This document shows positions 41,901-55,276 of a stretch of 64,000 bases of DNA, one piece after another (the first letter of the stretch is position 1; each line of letters opens with the position of its first letter). The translations under genes and the position numbers were made by a program. The stretch is taken from the NCBI GenBank assembly GCA_951230915.1, contig OX579633.1, forward strand, positions 24,338,574 to 24,402,573, given 5' to 3'. A model generated the notes under the pieces. It was not told the origin of the DNA, searched no databases, and saw only the letters and a list, made by a program, of their open reading frames with translations. This DNA comes from Antitrichia curtipendula (Eukaryota; Streptophyta; Bryopsida; Hypnales; Leucodontaceae).

Positions 41901-44460
41901 GCCTTTGAGTTTGGGAAAGCATATGTGAATTTGATCAAATTCACATATGACCAATAGATGCATTCTTTGTTTCTACAATGAACAGTCAAGTCATTCATCA
42001 ACCACTTTTCGGCCTCATTCACTTTCACCCTTGAAGGACATTTCATGTCCGGGTTTGATAAAACTTCTTTAAATTTCTACATTAAAATACACATTTCTAA
42101 AATTTGATATTTTTTGCATGTAAATGTATGCCTAAAATTTAATCTTACTTTTTTATAATTAAAAACCTCACATTGAATTTTATATTATTATTATTATTTT
42201 TAAAGTTTGTAAAAATCATAGCAATTACAAAAATATTTAAAATAGTATGAAATTTTCATGAATTGAAATAATATTGACAAACATTATGGTGTAATTGATG
42301 TGATCCTTGATCTTAGACCAAGAGAAATCTGATAGGAAAAGTTCAAAAAATGGTGTATTTTGAGCTTTCAAGTATCACAAAATTACAATTTTAATAGTTT
42401 TGCAAAACATTAAAGTGGAGTAAAAAAATAGATTAATAAATCTACATATCTTACATTCATTTATAATTTATAATGTTGTGTAAGGGTTAAGGCAGTTATT
42501 GAACCATGAAGGAAAGACGCAAACAAAGCATATTGGTAGCTTTAGTGTGAAGAAAGTTGACAATGATTGGTAGGTAGGGCCCATGCTACCAACTTTTTTT
42601 GAATCGTTGCTCATACTCAGCCAATCATTTTGAATCACAGTATGATTTGCTCCCGCCAACAAATTAGTAAGTTCGGCCCATGTAAAACGAAGCAGCCCTT
42701 TGGAGGCTTTTTTTTTTTTTCTAATGCCAGATTTCCAAAATTGTGAAGATGTATTATAAAATGTAACTTAAAAGAATAATTTAATGATGGCTCTCATACA
42801 ATAATTGTAAAGTAAAGTATGATTTGTAGATCATGTTCACAAGATTAAATCAACTCATATAGAATTTAATATTTTTCAATAAAATTTGAAGCAAAAATTG
42901 TAAATTCCTTATAAACTTGATTGTAGATTTGTAAAGTGAATATTTGTGGTTTTCACAAGAATTTTCTTTCCTTTAAGTTCAAAATATTAAGTTCTAATTT
43001 TTGTGATTTTTGAAGATTTTTATTTTACTATTTGATTCAACTATTCAAGTTGTTTATGAAGGATCATCTTTGAATTGAAAAAGTTATTTTTTGAGAACAG
43101 ATCTACTAGTAACCTTTGAATTATTGAATATTTGTAAAGCAAAGTTTTTTGGAATCTATATTATACAAATGTTAAAAAACTAATACAAGATCCTAAGAAA
43201 AATCATTAAATGAAAAAACGCATTTAAATTGTATGCTTGGAAATTGGGATGTGTTTTGCTTTTAACCATTGTTTGAAATTTGAATGTTTAGTCTTCAAGG
43301 GGTTAAAAAGTATATGCAAGCTTTATACATTACTAATTTTAAGGTTCGTATATTAATGATGTTTGTTATAGTAATCAATCATAGTATTTAGTTTTGTTTA
43401 CTTTATTTACTTTGAAGTATGGTCAAAGTTAAAAATTTCAGATAAATATGTGTATTATTTTAATATTCAATGGCATACATCCCACTCATGCAAGGGTGAT
43501 ACCAAAACCTTAATATATGGGGAGAAAACTCAAATTTTTGCAATTTGGAAAAAAAATATAGATTTTTTTTGAATCCTAGCCAAGTAGAAAAAAGAATTTA
43601 GGTTTTGAAGTTCTTAGACAACATAAACGATAGTTAGAGAAGAATCTAAACATTATATCTTCATTTTTACAAGTTCTCCTTCTTCCTACCATCTCTAAAC
43701 TCTCTAAACTTTGCTCAAATATCATCGGATTCAACAAATGACTACACTAGTTGCATAGCTGAAGAAAAGACAAAAATTGGTTCTTCAACAAACAAGTCGG
43801 ATGATTGTACTTTCCATTAAAAGGAATTTGAGGGCATGCGAGGGCTATTTTAAACATGTTTCCAAGGTTGTAAATGCATTAGAATAATAAAAATCATTAA
43901 AAAAACAATATATTTTTAAAAAAATCATTTAAAATTAATTAAATAATATTATTTGATGTACAATGGCATGGTTCTGACCATGTCAGATTGCTGAACTGAC
44001 AAAGTTCCCATTGTTCCCTACATTCTAGGAATTCCTTGGAACTCGTAGTTGATCTTCTTTTGGCCCGAAAAGTCTTTTAATCGTTTCCTTCCTTTACTTT
44101 TAGTAGTTCCAATACAAAGCTCTTGAAAACATTCATAATCCAAGCACACATACGCCAACACTCTTAGGGGTTAACAATTTGTTTCATTTACCCTCCTTTT
44201 TTTTTTTTTTTGACACAAGTGTATTGAGGAAACACTCTGCGAGGGTTTCCTGTCAGGATGATTTCACATAAGGTTAAGAACTTGTCGCCGCCAAGTATCA
44301 AACCCGCAACCACACCATTCAGTTTGGATACTTCACAACCATCACCCAGTAGTTTAGGGTCATCTCGGACTGAATTATTTTACCCCAACTTACAAATTAA
44401 CAAACGATTCCTACAACAATTACACTCCATAATCGGCTTAGTTAGACAAATCACATGATT
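38989..44460. other. Intergenic, AT-rich
   Basis: No gene is supported. A degenerate duplication links 40437-40675 and 40778-40935 (GAGGGGTGC...CTTTGTTT, then TTACTTTTATTTTG.). The first copy is hairpin-like (GGGTGCATGGGCTTTG.. / ..AAAGCCCTTGCACTCC), suggesting a MITE. A GTTA microsatellite of about six units lies at 40705-40730. A CTTAGGGGTTAA end at about 44165 is an isolated TTAA-MITE-like terminus. Confidence 0.4.
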
Positions 44461-45804
44461 TGCTTGGCCTTGCCCTTTTGGAAGTGAAACGTGAAGATGG
44501 ATCCGAGCCCCGTCAGGATCCGATTTCAAGGCATTCTGCCTGATTCGGGGGTCAAACATTCTTCACATGCCCAGAGCCTTCATGCTTTCCTTCTTCCATA
44601 ACAAGCGGCCCATCATTGGTTGGTTCCCCTGATCTGAGCCCACTTGAAGGAAGCTGCAGACCGTGATCATTACTTTCATGCGCTGCCAGCATGCCAGTCC
44701 TGGGCGGTGCCTGATCGATCGATCGATCTGCCCCGGCCTGGCTTGAAGTACGTGTGTCCGGCGAAGACTCTGAAATCTGCAGCCCCTGATCTGAGCCAGC
44801 TAGCTTGCTCGAGTAAAATTGATTGATTTCATTCTTTTATTAATTAATTTTCCATGGCAATCAATCCAGATCTGTTCTGAGGGAAACCTGGAAGTAGATC
44901 ACTGATTTTGTGTGGAAGTGAGATGTCGTACAACCGAGTGACTGCGCATGCATGCAGCTAGCTAGCTAACCTCCCGGCCTTGCAATGCACGGATCGAGTA
45001 CGTACGTCCAGGAGGAAGTCTGAAGCATAGCAAGCCATTCCATTCACGAGTCTCCGCATGTCGATCGAGTTCGAATCATGATCGAGAAGATTCCAGGTTC
45101 TCTCTTCTCGTGATCGATGCTCGGATCTCTAGGTGGAGCAAGCTCCCTAACTTGCAGCTTACTGTGCGTGTCTGAGTTTCAGTACGGGAGTATATGAGAC
45201 GGTCAAGTTCTCCAAAGAAGGGTTTTCATCAAAAGATTAGTTGTTGGAGGTCCGCAGCTGCAACGTACTCCTGTTAATTTGATTTGTCAGACGATCGACC
45301 GATTGCAGCACGAAGTCGAGGTCATGGGGTGCTCGCATGAGGAGCGCAGCGCTAGCTAGACAATTTGGAAGTTGAATGATTTCGGAGATGGAAGTGCGAG
45401 CGAGCATTAACGGATTTGATTTAGTTTTGGGGGGTTCGTTGTAATTGCTGCATGTGCGAGCTGGTTTTGTGAGCATTGTTCGGCCCGAGTGAAGAAGAAG
45501 CGGCAGCTAGCACATCTTTGATTGATATGTGACTTCGGAATGCTACAGCCAGTCTCACGAAAGCTTCGACAATCTCTCTTGCAAATTGAAGCGTGGAGTA
45601 GTTGCGGTGGAAGCTAAGGATTGGAGAAGCACGCGCGCGCTTTATTTGAGTTCAACCGTTGTGGCAATGGATGGAGACGAACCTGAGCTAGTTAGCGATC
45701 AATTCAATGCTTCTCGGGGTTTCATTTCTGAAAACCATTTAGACTAGGTTACGTACGGAAACAGGGACCGAATTATCGTTAGCAAGTGCTTGACTATCCA
45801 TGCC
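44461..45804 (+). promoter_or_regulatory. Probable promoter and long leader of the NPH3-type gene
   Basis: GC content rises and the sequence is rich in GATC/AGCT simple runs (GATCGATCGATCGATC at about 44713, AGCTAGCTAGCTAA at about 44957). No protein is recognised; short open frames are not convincing. The stretch probably contains the promoter and 5' UTR of the gene starting at 45805. Confidence 0.4.
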
Positions 45805-48800
45805 ATGGCCAAGAAAGATGGGCTCAACGGATGGCTGCAACGAGTGCGCAAAACGGGCGAGTACAGCGACGTGGTGGTGAGAGTGAATGGGGAAGAGTTT
45901 CATCTGCACATGCTGCCCTTGCTAAATGCCAGCGGCTACTTCCGGAATCTGCCCAGCAGCTCAAACGGGGGAACCCAAGTTCACGAGCCCTCGGGGTGCA
46001 AGCTTGTTACGATCCATGACCTTCCAGGTAATTTACTGGATCATTAAGGAAACCAATTGCTTGTTTAATTTACTTACCCGTTCATGAAGTTCCATAACAT
46101 AGAAGTGGATCTCGCTCTGTTATTGCATAACCCATCTATATGTAGTTCAAAAAATCTCAACTGCAATTATAGGTTATGGCTTGGATGAGATTCATGGCCG
46201 CCAGCCGCTAGCCACATAAACAGCCTGATAAACTTTTGGATTCCAAATACCGACCTGCAATGTTGATAAAAATCAAGAAAGAATTGGAGGAGCATGCATA
46301 TGTGTCTTCCATTATTTGACTGAGCGAACCGGTGTTGCAATCCATTGCGTAGGTGGAGTGGAGGGCTTCGCCATAGCCGCCGACATGTGCTACCTCCTGA
46401 AGCCCAGCTTCACAGTGCACAACGTGGCCCTGGTGCACGCTACCGGAGAGTTTCTTCACATGGATGAGATCATGGAAACCACGAAAAGATTCATGCACGC
46501 GCACATCTTCTCTAACTGGCGCCACTGCACGGGCTTCCTCCAACACTACCAGAGCACAGGTGCCCCCGTGGACGAGTACATCGAGTTTCGGAGCCAGAAG
46601 GTGATCGCCACAGCGTGCGTGAAAGCCTTTACGGACACCAAGCACGTCTCTGCTCCCTCGGCATACATCTCCGGGCCCCTCACGCCGGCCGGCCCGCTCA
46701 AGGAGAAGGCGTCGACGTCCGCGTGCCAGAGCTTGACGGAGCTTCTGGTGGCGGTGTGTTCCTTGCCGGATCGGCAAGCGGGGGAGATCATCAACACGCT
46801 GGTGGAGTCGGACGTGAACTTGAGCCTCAAGTGCCGGCAGGGAAGGGATGTGCGCAGCTGGCTGGAGAGCGTGATAGAGGATGAGTGTGGGACGGATCGC
46901 GCGAGGTGTTGGGTGATTTTGTGCTTGTCCAGGATGTTGCTGAAGAATGCGCCGGCCCAGCGGCCGTGGATGGAGCTCTCTTCGGAGTACTGGTGCTGCT
47001 TGCTGGAGCAGGCCGATCTCTTGATGTCTCTCCTGGACGACCCTCCTCTCACGGTACTAGTCTACTGCCGCCCTCCCTTTCAAATGTCAGTTTCGGGGAT
47101 CGATTCGTTTTGGAAATAAATAACTAATTCTGTAATTTGTTTGGATGCAAGACGGATTGTTCCTCTGAAGGTGCCATTCTGGAGGATCAAAGCCAGTCCT
47201 ACATCAAGGTATAGTCTACATATATAAATTCTTACTAAGGTTCAGGCCGCACATAAGGGTTTTAGAAAGGAACCACTTCTCTTAGCAAATTAACCCTGTT
47301 TTTGTGCTCAACCTCAACCCATATGTCTTGGATTTTCTTGAGGTAACCTGAACATGTCTCCATGTGATACACGTAACTGGGTTACTTACTATTTTGTTTC
47401 TTCCACATCTCAAAAATTTCGCCAGTCTTCTCTTCCAGAAGCAACTCTTGTGAATGACTCCACCACTGTCAATGCTGACCAAAGGAAAGAGGGGATTAAT
47501 TTCAGAATTGGATCCAAAACTCTAAGAGGGATTTCCTATTTTTGAGGAAAGAAGAATTGCACAGTGTCCAAGTTGATACAAAGTTGGAAATCGCAGATCG
47601 ATCGAGCAGGAATTTATCGCAATTAATTCAATATCTGACATTGATTTCTAATGGGAATTATTAATTCGTATTGATTGACGTGCGAGCTGCATGTGTGCAT
47701 CTATCTATCCTTGCAATGCAGGAAAGGTTGATGGGAGTGAAGTCCATTCTAGAAGAGAAGATTGGCGAAAGTCTGGACGAAATGGACGAGTACCTCCGCG
47801 ACTACAAATTCTCCCCAGAAACCCTCCTGTCGTTGGTGGACTCCTACATGAGCCTGGGCGACGCCGCGCACACGTCTCAGTCGCTGGAAGAGATCGCCGG
47901 CGACGTGGACCGCTTTCTCTACTTCTACGCTGGCGAGGGCTCCATCTCCCCCGACCCGTTCCTCACCCTCTTCCGCGCCTTCCCGTCGTCCTCCCGCTCC
48001 TCGCACGACACCGTCTACGGCGCCATCGAAAAGCTTCTGTCCGCCACCCCCGACTGCTCGCACGCGGAGCAGCAGCAGCTGTGGAGCCTCATCGACCACT
48101 GCAAGCTCAGCCCTGCTGTGAACGAGCGCGCGCTCAACAATCCCATGTTCCTCAGCCAGCCGGAGATTCTCGAAAGCGTGCTCCAGCACCACAGCCAGGA
48201 GCTCGCGAATGTGGACGACGGAGACGACGGGCGACACTTGCGGCACATCATGCAGAAGGTACCAACCGACCAAATCAGTGCATACATGCGCAATAAATCC
48301 AGTCCTGACCCACAAATCAATCGATTGCAGAGTATGCCCCTGCAAGAGTTTCAGGTCCTGAAACGACATCAATCAATACGCTCACTCGACGAATTTTTCT
48401 GCTTTTCAAATGACCAACGGGGTAGTTCTAGCTGGATACCACAACAGGAGAAATGATCCAATGTGGAAATTGGGCAATGTCGTAGCTTCTGTGTCCAAAT
48501 TCCATTCCTAGTGGATCCTATTCAATCATCACACGAACATTGACTGCGGAAATCTTCAAAAAGTCCGGCCATAGATGGACATTCTGGATTGTTCTCCTGT
48601 GATGCGTGATTGTTTTGGTGCCTGTCGTGTTGAGATGGGAGCCCTAATTCCCACGATTGTTCTGTTGGGTGGCCATGGACTCAGGTGATCAACGCCAGCT
48701 TGAAGCTCCTGGAGGAAAACTCGCGGCGCTCCCGGGAGATTCTGGAGCTGCAGAAGCAGTATGGGGAGCTGCTGGGGTGCCGGTCACAGATGCTGGACCA

Positions 48801-48993
48801 TGAAGGGATTGTGGATCTGCTGCGACGCCATAGCGTGGACAGCGGGCATGGAAATCAGGGCGCTACGTCTCTGCTGCTCACTAGTGATGAGACGGAAGAA
48901 TCCGAAGTCTCCGACAGTGCAACGTCGTCTACCGGCGGCAATTCGCGGCTGGTGATGCTGCCATGGCGATGCAGCGTCCGGGAAGAAGTTTGA
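45805..48993 (+). CDS. BTB/POZ-NPH3 domain protein
   Basis: Five exons join in frame to 608 residues: 45805-46027, 46353-47053, 47152-47208, 47722-48258, 48685-48993. Borders are canonical (CTTCCAG|GTAATT, GCGTAG|GTGGAG, AAG|GTATAG, ATGCAG|GAAAGG, ACTCAG|GTGATC). The N-terminus is a BTB fold (GEYSDVVVRVNGEEFHLHMLPLLNASGYF), and the exon 1/2 junction gives HDLPGGVEGFAIAADMCY, the hallmark of plant NPH3/RPT2-like proteins, followed by the NPH3 domain (MSLGD..., YGAIEKLLSATPDCS, LIDHCKLSP). NPH3 proteins act as CUL3 adaptors and scaffolds in phototropin and auxin-transport signalling at the plasma membrane. The usually strong LYRAIDIYLKAHP segment is diverged here (VYGAIEKLLSATP), and the C-terminal coiled coil (LEENSRRSREILELQKQYGELL) is retained. 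ATG 45805 is preferred to upstream frames. No lesions seen. Confidence 0.9.
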
Positions 48994-49917
48994 GCGCTGC
49001 CGGCGTCCGTTCTTGCAGTTTGGTTATTTCGTTACCTCTTCTACTGTAAATATAAATTAAAGTGTTATGAATTTGACTCGGCTTCTTGCTTCAACGCAAC
49101 ATGACATCATATGCTGTACTGTACAAAACGTATGTTAACTCCTTGAGAATGAGTTCCATTGCCTCCCGGCTCGGAATAATCTCAATTTTGGCCTGCAAAT
49201 CTGCTAGAGTTAATCACAAAGTGTATGCAATGAGGGAGCCAGAGTTAAAACACAGGACAAAATTCCTAGAGCATCAAAATTGGGGTCTGATGGAGTTTGG
49301 TGCCGTGTTTCTTTTGTACTATTCTTAGTTAAACCTTCCTCTGTCACCTGTTTACAAACACAAAACGAACTTCACACGATTAACTCTACTAGTATGTAAT
49401 TTACTTGCAAACAATTGGGTTTAGATAGGGGTGAGCAGTAAGGTAGAGACACCCATAATGTCAATGTAGGAGAGTTTTGTTGTCGTGGCATGTTTCAATT
49501 GGTTAAGGAAGAGGCAAATTAAGATTGATAATGCACATTGCTTGCCTTGTGCAAATTTTCAATAGGGTGGGTATTAAGTAGAAATTTCAATGGTCTGGCA
49601 ATGAAAAATTTGAGAGAAATCTCTACTACTACCAAGTAGTATTAACTTAGTGAGTGCAAATCTACCTAACATAATCTAAATGCACAAGACTTTCGCCATT
49701 GTGGCACGTTTTGATTGGTGAAGCAATCAAAGAAGTCAAATAGCTCAACTCTCCTACATTGACCATTATGTCCGGTAATTGCAAAGTAGGCCAAGTCATC
49801 AAGAATAATTGGTCAATACCAACCTCGCTGCCCGCAACTCAGTAGGTCCTAAAAAGTGATTATTCTTGATAACTTGATCTATTTTGCAGTTTGCAACTAC
49901 CTAGTCCATAATCACCA
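48994..49917. other. 3' region of the NPH3-type gene and intergenic DNA
   Basis: Probable 3' UTR followed by AT-rich sequence. No gene or clear repeat seen. Confidence 0.4.
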
Positions 49918-49921
49918 TTAA

Positions 49922-50680
49922 CCCCTAAAGTTCCATGGCTATGTTTTCACCAAAAACGCTCAAGAACTGCCATTTTTAGTACAAGTACCAATTTATTTTT
50001 CTTAAACTTTTTTGACATATGTAACCATAGGATCTTGTAGTATGCTGACTTGAAAACATGTGGTAAAAAATTCAGAAATTTCCACCGTGTGGATTGCAAG
50101 ATATAAGCATTAAAATTCTTTAAAATCATTATTTTGGCCTTGCAAAAAAATGGGCAGCATGCACTTCACAAGCTCACTTTTCTATAAAAAAAATTGTCCA
50201 AAATGGTGGTGCTTCTTTAGATTCATTTTCCTAAAGAAGTTTTCTACATGCTTGAAAAATTTCACATCATTTGGAGCAACATATAGCCAATATAGGAAAA
50301 AAATAGTAAGCAAAAAGAAGTAGATAATGATTCAAAATACAAAATTGTTAAGGATTTGGTTATGGAATTGAAAAATGCCAGTCCCAACGGTTGAAATGTT
50401 GTAATAAACAATCTACATCCTATGGTTTTATTTTTTTCAAAAAATATTGAAAATTGAGTAAGATAAAGGACTTCAAAGTTTATTTTAGAGTAAAAAATCC
50501 ATAACTACCCACAAACTAAAATTCCTCATAACTTTTGACTCATTGGTCAAAATGGAATGATTCAAAGCTATCCAAATATATTGAACTCTAAAAAACCAAT
50601 TTCAGATTTTTGTTTATGAAAAAAGTGATTTTTTCTAATCTGCTCGGATTGCCTGGTTCGGGAAAAAAGTAACACTAATA
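49922..50680 (+). mobile_element. TTAA-type MITE, right end lost
   Basis: Starts CCCCTAAAGTTCCATGG after TTAA (49918-49921) and shares CTATGTTTTCACCAAAAAC, GTAGGATCTTGTAGTAT-like and later segments with the reversed copy at 29575-30510. The right boundary is unclear; similarity ends near 50650-50690. Confidence 0.6.
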
Positions 50681-52229
50681 TAGTGCCACCTTAAATTTAA
50701 AGGTAATGAGTGTACATTAAACATGACAATTAGACTAGTAGTTTCATTGAACTTTGAGTAGATCATTTGTCAAGAAAATTGTGAATCTTTAAAGCTTTTG
50801 CACATGACAATTACACATGGTATCCAAATAATATTTGAATTGTTGTATTGTAATCCTCTTAAGTTTCACTTATAAAAAAGAAAATATACTCATTTTATCA
50901 ATCTAATAACCAATTCTCATTGCCATGAGCAAATATATTGGATGTTCTTATCTAATTTCCAAGTCTCCAAAGATAACTTGGTGGATATTAGGCACATGAA
51001 AAATCTTGAAGTACATACCATTTGAGTATCAAAAGTGGCACTTGTTAGATTAACCCTTGAACAACCCTTGGGCTCTTCCTGTACGCCACCGTAGTGTCTG
51101 AATACGGTAAAAGTGGAAATAATTGGAAGGCGGAATTTGACCAAATTTGGAGTTGCAGCCATTCAGATGGTATTCATAGATGCTCCCGGTCACAAAGGAA
51201 TTTTGACAAGGCGCGTGATTGCTGGAGATGTAAGAATTATACCAAAATGCACCACTTCCTAATGCCGCAGTGTGGGGAGCGCCGTACTTTTGTTTTTAGT
51301 AAAATCATCAGTGGACGTCTTAGAGATTGCTCCGGTGGAGACTTCCGCACTGATGCATTGAACGCGTAAAAAAAAAATTGGAAGCGAAATATGCTTTATT
51401 GTGCTGAGAATTGCGGTTCATCACACCATATGCGTGATGCATCGGGTCGCCCGGAAATGCGGCAGGCAGACTCGCTGTACATGACAAGGTGGCGCCCAGC
51501 TACCACGCATGGCGCCCTAAGAAGGCTTTATTGTAGTTTCACGGTGTCACCATGAAGATGACTCGTCATGGCGGGAGACCAATTGCTTTTGGCACGAAAG
51601 CCTAGTGGCAATGTTTCCGGATGTCGGGAAATTTCCAACTGCCAAGCTGTGACAGAGCGGAAGACGACAACTTTTGATGAATACATGAAAATGGAATATG
51701 CGCAATAGCAAATACAAAAAGACTAAATGCACATCACTTTTCATTCATAATATGGTGGAATTGTTCATAGTTTGCATGGTCCTCGACAGGTACAACAATT
51801 GCTGATGGCTGCGAGACATTCATCACTTCCTGCAGGATACCTTCTACATGAACTACTCAGGTATGCTACATCTCCCTCCCCTCCCTGTAAGGTAACTAAC
51901 CGATTGCCTTTCAGCTCCGCCATTCAAAACTACTCCGCAGATGGTAAGTTCATATCAAAATTGCGGTTTACCTCTCCCCAAAATGAACTATCAGGCCAAG
52001 CGCCATTGAAGCACCATCGAGAGCCACATGAATATGCTCTTGACGCCAAATATTACCGTCACCACCTCGTAAGACATACCTGCACAAACCTCGGTTCCCT
52101 GCCAAACAAAGACTCCAACAACAAAGCAACCTTCCAACCTCCAGTATAAAAAGTAGACTCCTCTTGCAAATAGATACAATACTCAATCGCACCCTCTCAA
52201 ACTACCACGCCTCTCACAGTATGATATCT

Positions 52230-55200
52230 TCATTGCACGTGCACCGCCAGATAGCAGGCTCCCTCGCACTGAAATACCCCAGCGCAACCAGGACACATAC
52301 GCCGCGTCCGCCTCAAACAAACCACACGACGACGACGAATGCTGGGGTGCCTAGTACTAAAGTGCAGTCCTCCTCCGGCCAAGTTGCGGATGGGCCCGCG
52401 GATGTATCCAGCTCTTATATGAAGCCTAATCAGGTACTCAGCTAGTGTGTAGTGCCACATACTCCGTGATAGCAGAGGTAGCCCAAAGGCCCGACGGTCA
52501 CACGCATACAATATGTAAGAATTCAATAACTGAGAATCCAACACGAACATGAAAACCCGGTGCCACCACTTATGGGAGTGCAACTGAACCGTGTACTCCT
52601 GACACTGTTGGTCAACGACGTCGATGCCGCGCATGTCCGCTTGGTATTGCAACAATATGGGGGAGGTGGGGAATTCAACACACTCCCGGCCTCCCAACGT
52701 CTTGCAAAGGTATCCTCACCCAGAGGGTCACATGCCATAGATAATAGGAAGACAGGCTTCGCATCCATCCAACAGATGGCAACAATCTCACGGCTGCGAT
52801 GCATCTTTAGGACCAAGTGTCCTCACTCAGGTAGTTGGTTGTTCGGGAAACCAACAAAGCTTGATGGAAATCCCTTCCTCGTCTTATGACAAGTTCTGGT
52901 CGCCCAGAAGCCACGCTTCAAAAGCTTTATGAAAAGGCGGAGTGATGTAAAAAAGTTGTCCGTAATGATCACATGGCCCCGCCCTTCCAGGCCAGAAATC
53001 GCGGTGAGCACAGCGTCTTTGCCCACAGAGTCACCTTCAGTGCGCATGTCATCCGCCTCCAAATAAACAATTATGTTGGAAACGTACCTGCATCTAAAGT
53101 AATCACCCCAACAGACAAGGAATACAATGTTGTTAGAGTCACAAAATCCTACAATGGCTTATACATGCAAACCACAAGACAACATGCTTTCAATCAAACA
53201 CAACAGCAAATGAAAGTATACCTTGACATAGCCCTAGTCTCAGTGAACACAATCAAGGCAGAGCCGAACAGGCCTCAGAGGGTGATCTGACAAAGTAACT
53301 CGGCCGCACTCATGCATACAGGTCATGTCTACAAACATTGAACCAAAAACCAAACGTTCAAAAAAAAGGGTTTTAGAAAGTTGAACCTGCTCTCTGAGTT
53401 TGCAAGCGCCCAGACCTTGACACCAAACTTCACCAGCTTAGCTTTCATGTATTGGCGGATAATTATTACAAAATCTCCCCTTGTACGCGATCATTATCTT
53501 GTCAACAGTCAATACGTGTTTGTTGTTGTAGAGTCCTTGTGACATGCTTGCAAATGACTCACAAAGCCAACGCACTTTAGCAAGCTTGTTGTATGTTGCG
53601 TTCTCTTTGTCACACACCAACTGCTCGTTGTCCACCAAGTGCAAGCATTGCACAATGGCCTCGAAACGCTTCCGTGACATTGCTTCGGAGATGAGAGGAC
53701 AATTGTAGAACGGCCTCCGGTCCCAATAACACCGGATGTGAGGAAACTCTTTCAGCCCTATGAGCATGAGGATGCCAAACCACACTAGCAACTCTTCTGC
53801 GTCTAGGGGAGTCCAGTCTTCACGTCCGTTCGTGAGAGCAGGATTCAATTGCAAAGGTTGGGATGTGTACTTGCAGCCCAAGAAGATATATACAACAAAG
53901 CTAGGTATCAATATCATTCCGGACTTGTGGGAGTAAGTCCAAGCAAATTACATGTCAACCGATAATGCTAGTAGAACCTAACACATTCAAACATTCCTTC
54001 AAGGGGGATGCGATTACAAGACAAAGCCGTCCCCAACATGTGGTAAACAATTAAGATTTCCTCACCTCCATGGACTTAGTAATAAAAAAGAACAAGCAAG
54101 CCTAACATACTCATCAAGAATGACGCAGATATTCACTGAATTGTTTCATCAATGACGCGTCGAAGAATCGTTGAAGGCCAATATCTAAGAAAGTAATCGC
54201 TAGGGTGGTGTGTAACCGCAGACGTTGGGCCGGGCTGTGGCCCTGAAAAGTTGTATGTGTTCTGGACCAACGTGACGCTGTAATCCTGCCACTGGTTGTC
54301 AGCGAATACTCTCTCAAACGGCCAATTGGACATGTCCTCATTGCCTTTGTATAGTCCCAATTCTTTCAAGAGGTCTTCCATATAAGAAGGAGCCCCGTCC
54401 TCCGAGCTAGTCTCTCCTGATCCTTTTTGTGACGTGAAGTCTTCGAATGAAGCTTCCCAGTCCAAGTCGTCATCCGAATCCTCCTCAAGTGCGCCATGCT
54501 CCAATTCCTCTTCAATAGGGGTAGTCTCCAACTCCTCCTCAACAAGGGCAGGCTCCTACTCATCCTCAACCGTGGTAGGCTCGCAAATTGTCGCGGTATC
54601 ACCTTTAGTGTCATTGTCGTCTTGAAACAACGTTCTCTGTATGTCCTCAAATGTGCTTGCCATGTCCAACGTGCTATCACTCACCCGAACAGAACGGGCG
54701 CCAATACTCCCCCCGAAATCTACATGAAACATTGGTGTCCCTGTGACGTGGTGGTAGAATCGGGAAACAACAATCCCGCTCAATCCATTTTCGTCACCCA
54801 CCAAACCCGAGTCAAGGTCTAGAATTCCAGTTTGCACCTTCACACGCATTTTCTTTGGAAATGTCGCGTCATGAACATATGTATGCTGACTAGGGGAGTG
54901 GACAGGGTCTCTCACAAGGGCACCTAATGGATGAGCTCCTGGAGTGAAGATATGCAACGGCATCGTGATGGTCGGGCTGACGTCTCTGGTCGCACGGTCA
55001 AGCTGTTGTATTGTCAGTGGACCCTTCACATATTTCCCCAAATCCATGGTGCCCTCTATGTCCGTAGAATCTTCACCTACAAGTGGCGCCAACAATGTGC
55101 CACCCGTCCTTCCAATTCGTGGTCTCAGTGAAATCGGGCTCCTCTGCCCCACTACAGTTTGTGGTCCCTTGTACCTTGGGGGCGGTAGCAAAACAACTAT

Positions 55201-55260
55201 GGTGCAAGTCTTAGCCTTTTGGAGTCCACTCCATGCCCCACCTTGTCGATGACCTTGCAC
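52230..55260 (-). pseudogene. PiggyBac transposase (DDE_Tnp_1_7), broken
   Basis: Minus-strand blocks in order: an N-terminal region 55260-54556 ending in an in-frame TAG, an acidic block 54555-54133, a block at about 53900-53438 with LTVDKIMIAYKGRF (first catalytic Asp), 53080-52823 with ITDNFFTSLRLFIKLLKRGF (second Asp), and 52697-52230 with MRGIDVVDQ (third Asp region), KWWHRVFMFVLDSQLLNSYILY and a C-terminal Cys-rich RRTRRMCPGCAGVFQCEGAC zinc domain. Order and motifs are those of PiggyBac transposases, which cut and paste at TTAA. Lesions: TAG at 54556-54558, a frameshift near 53455-53470, TGA near 52820 and a frameshift near 52700. Some gaps are introns, but these lesions are not explained by good splice sites. 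Confidence 0.82.
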
Positions 55261-55276
55261 TCGCAGCTTTTTTCGA

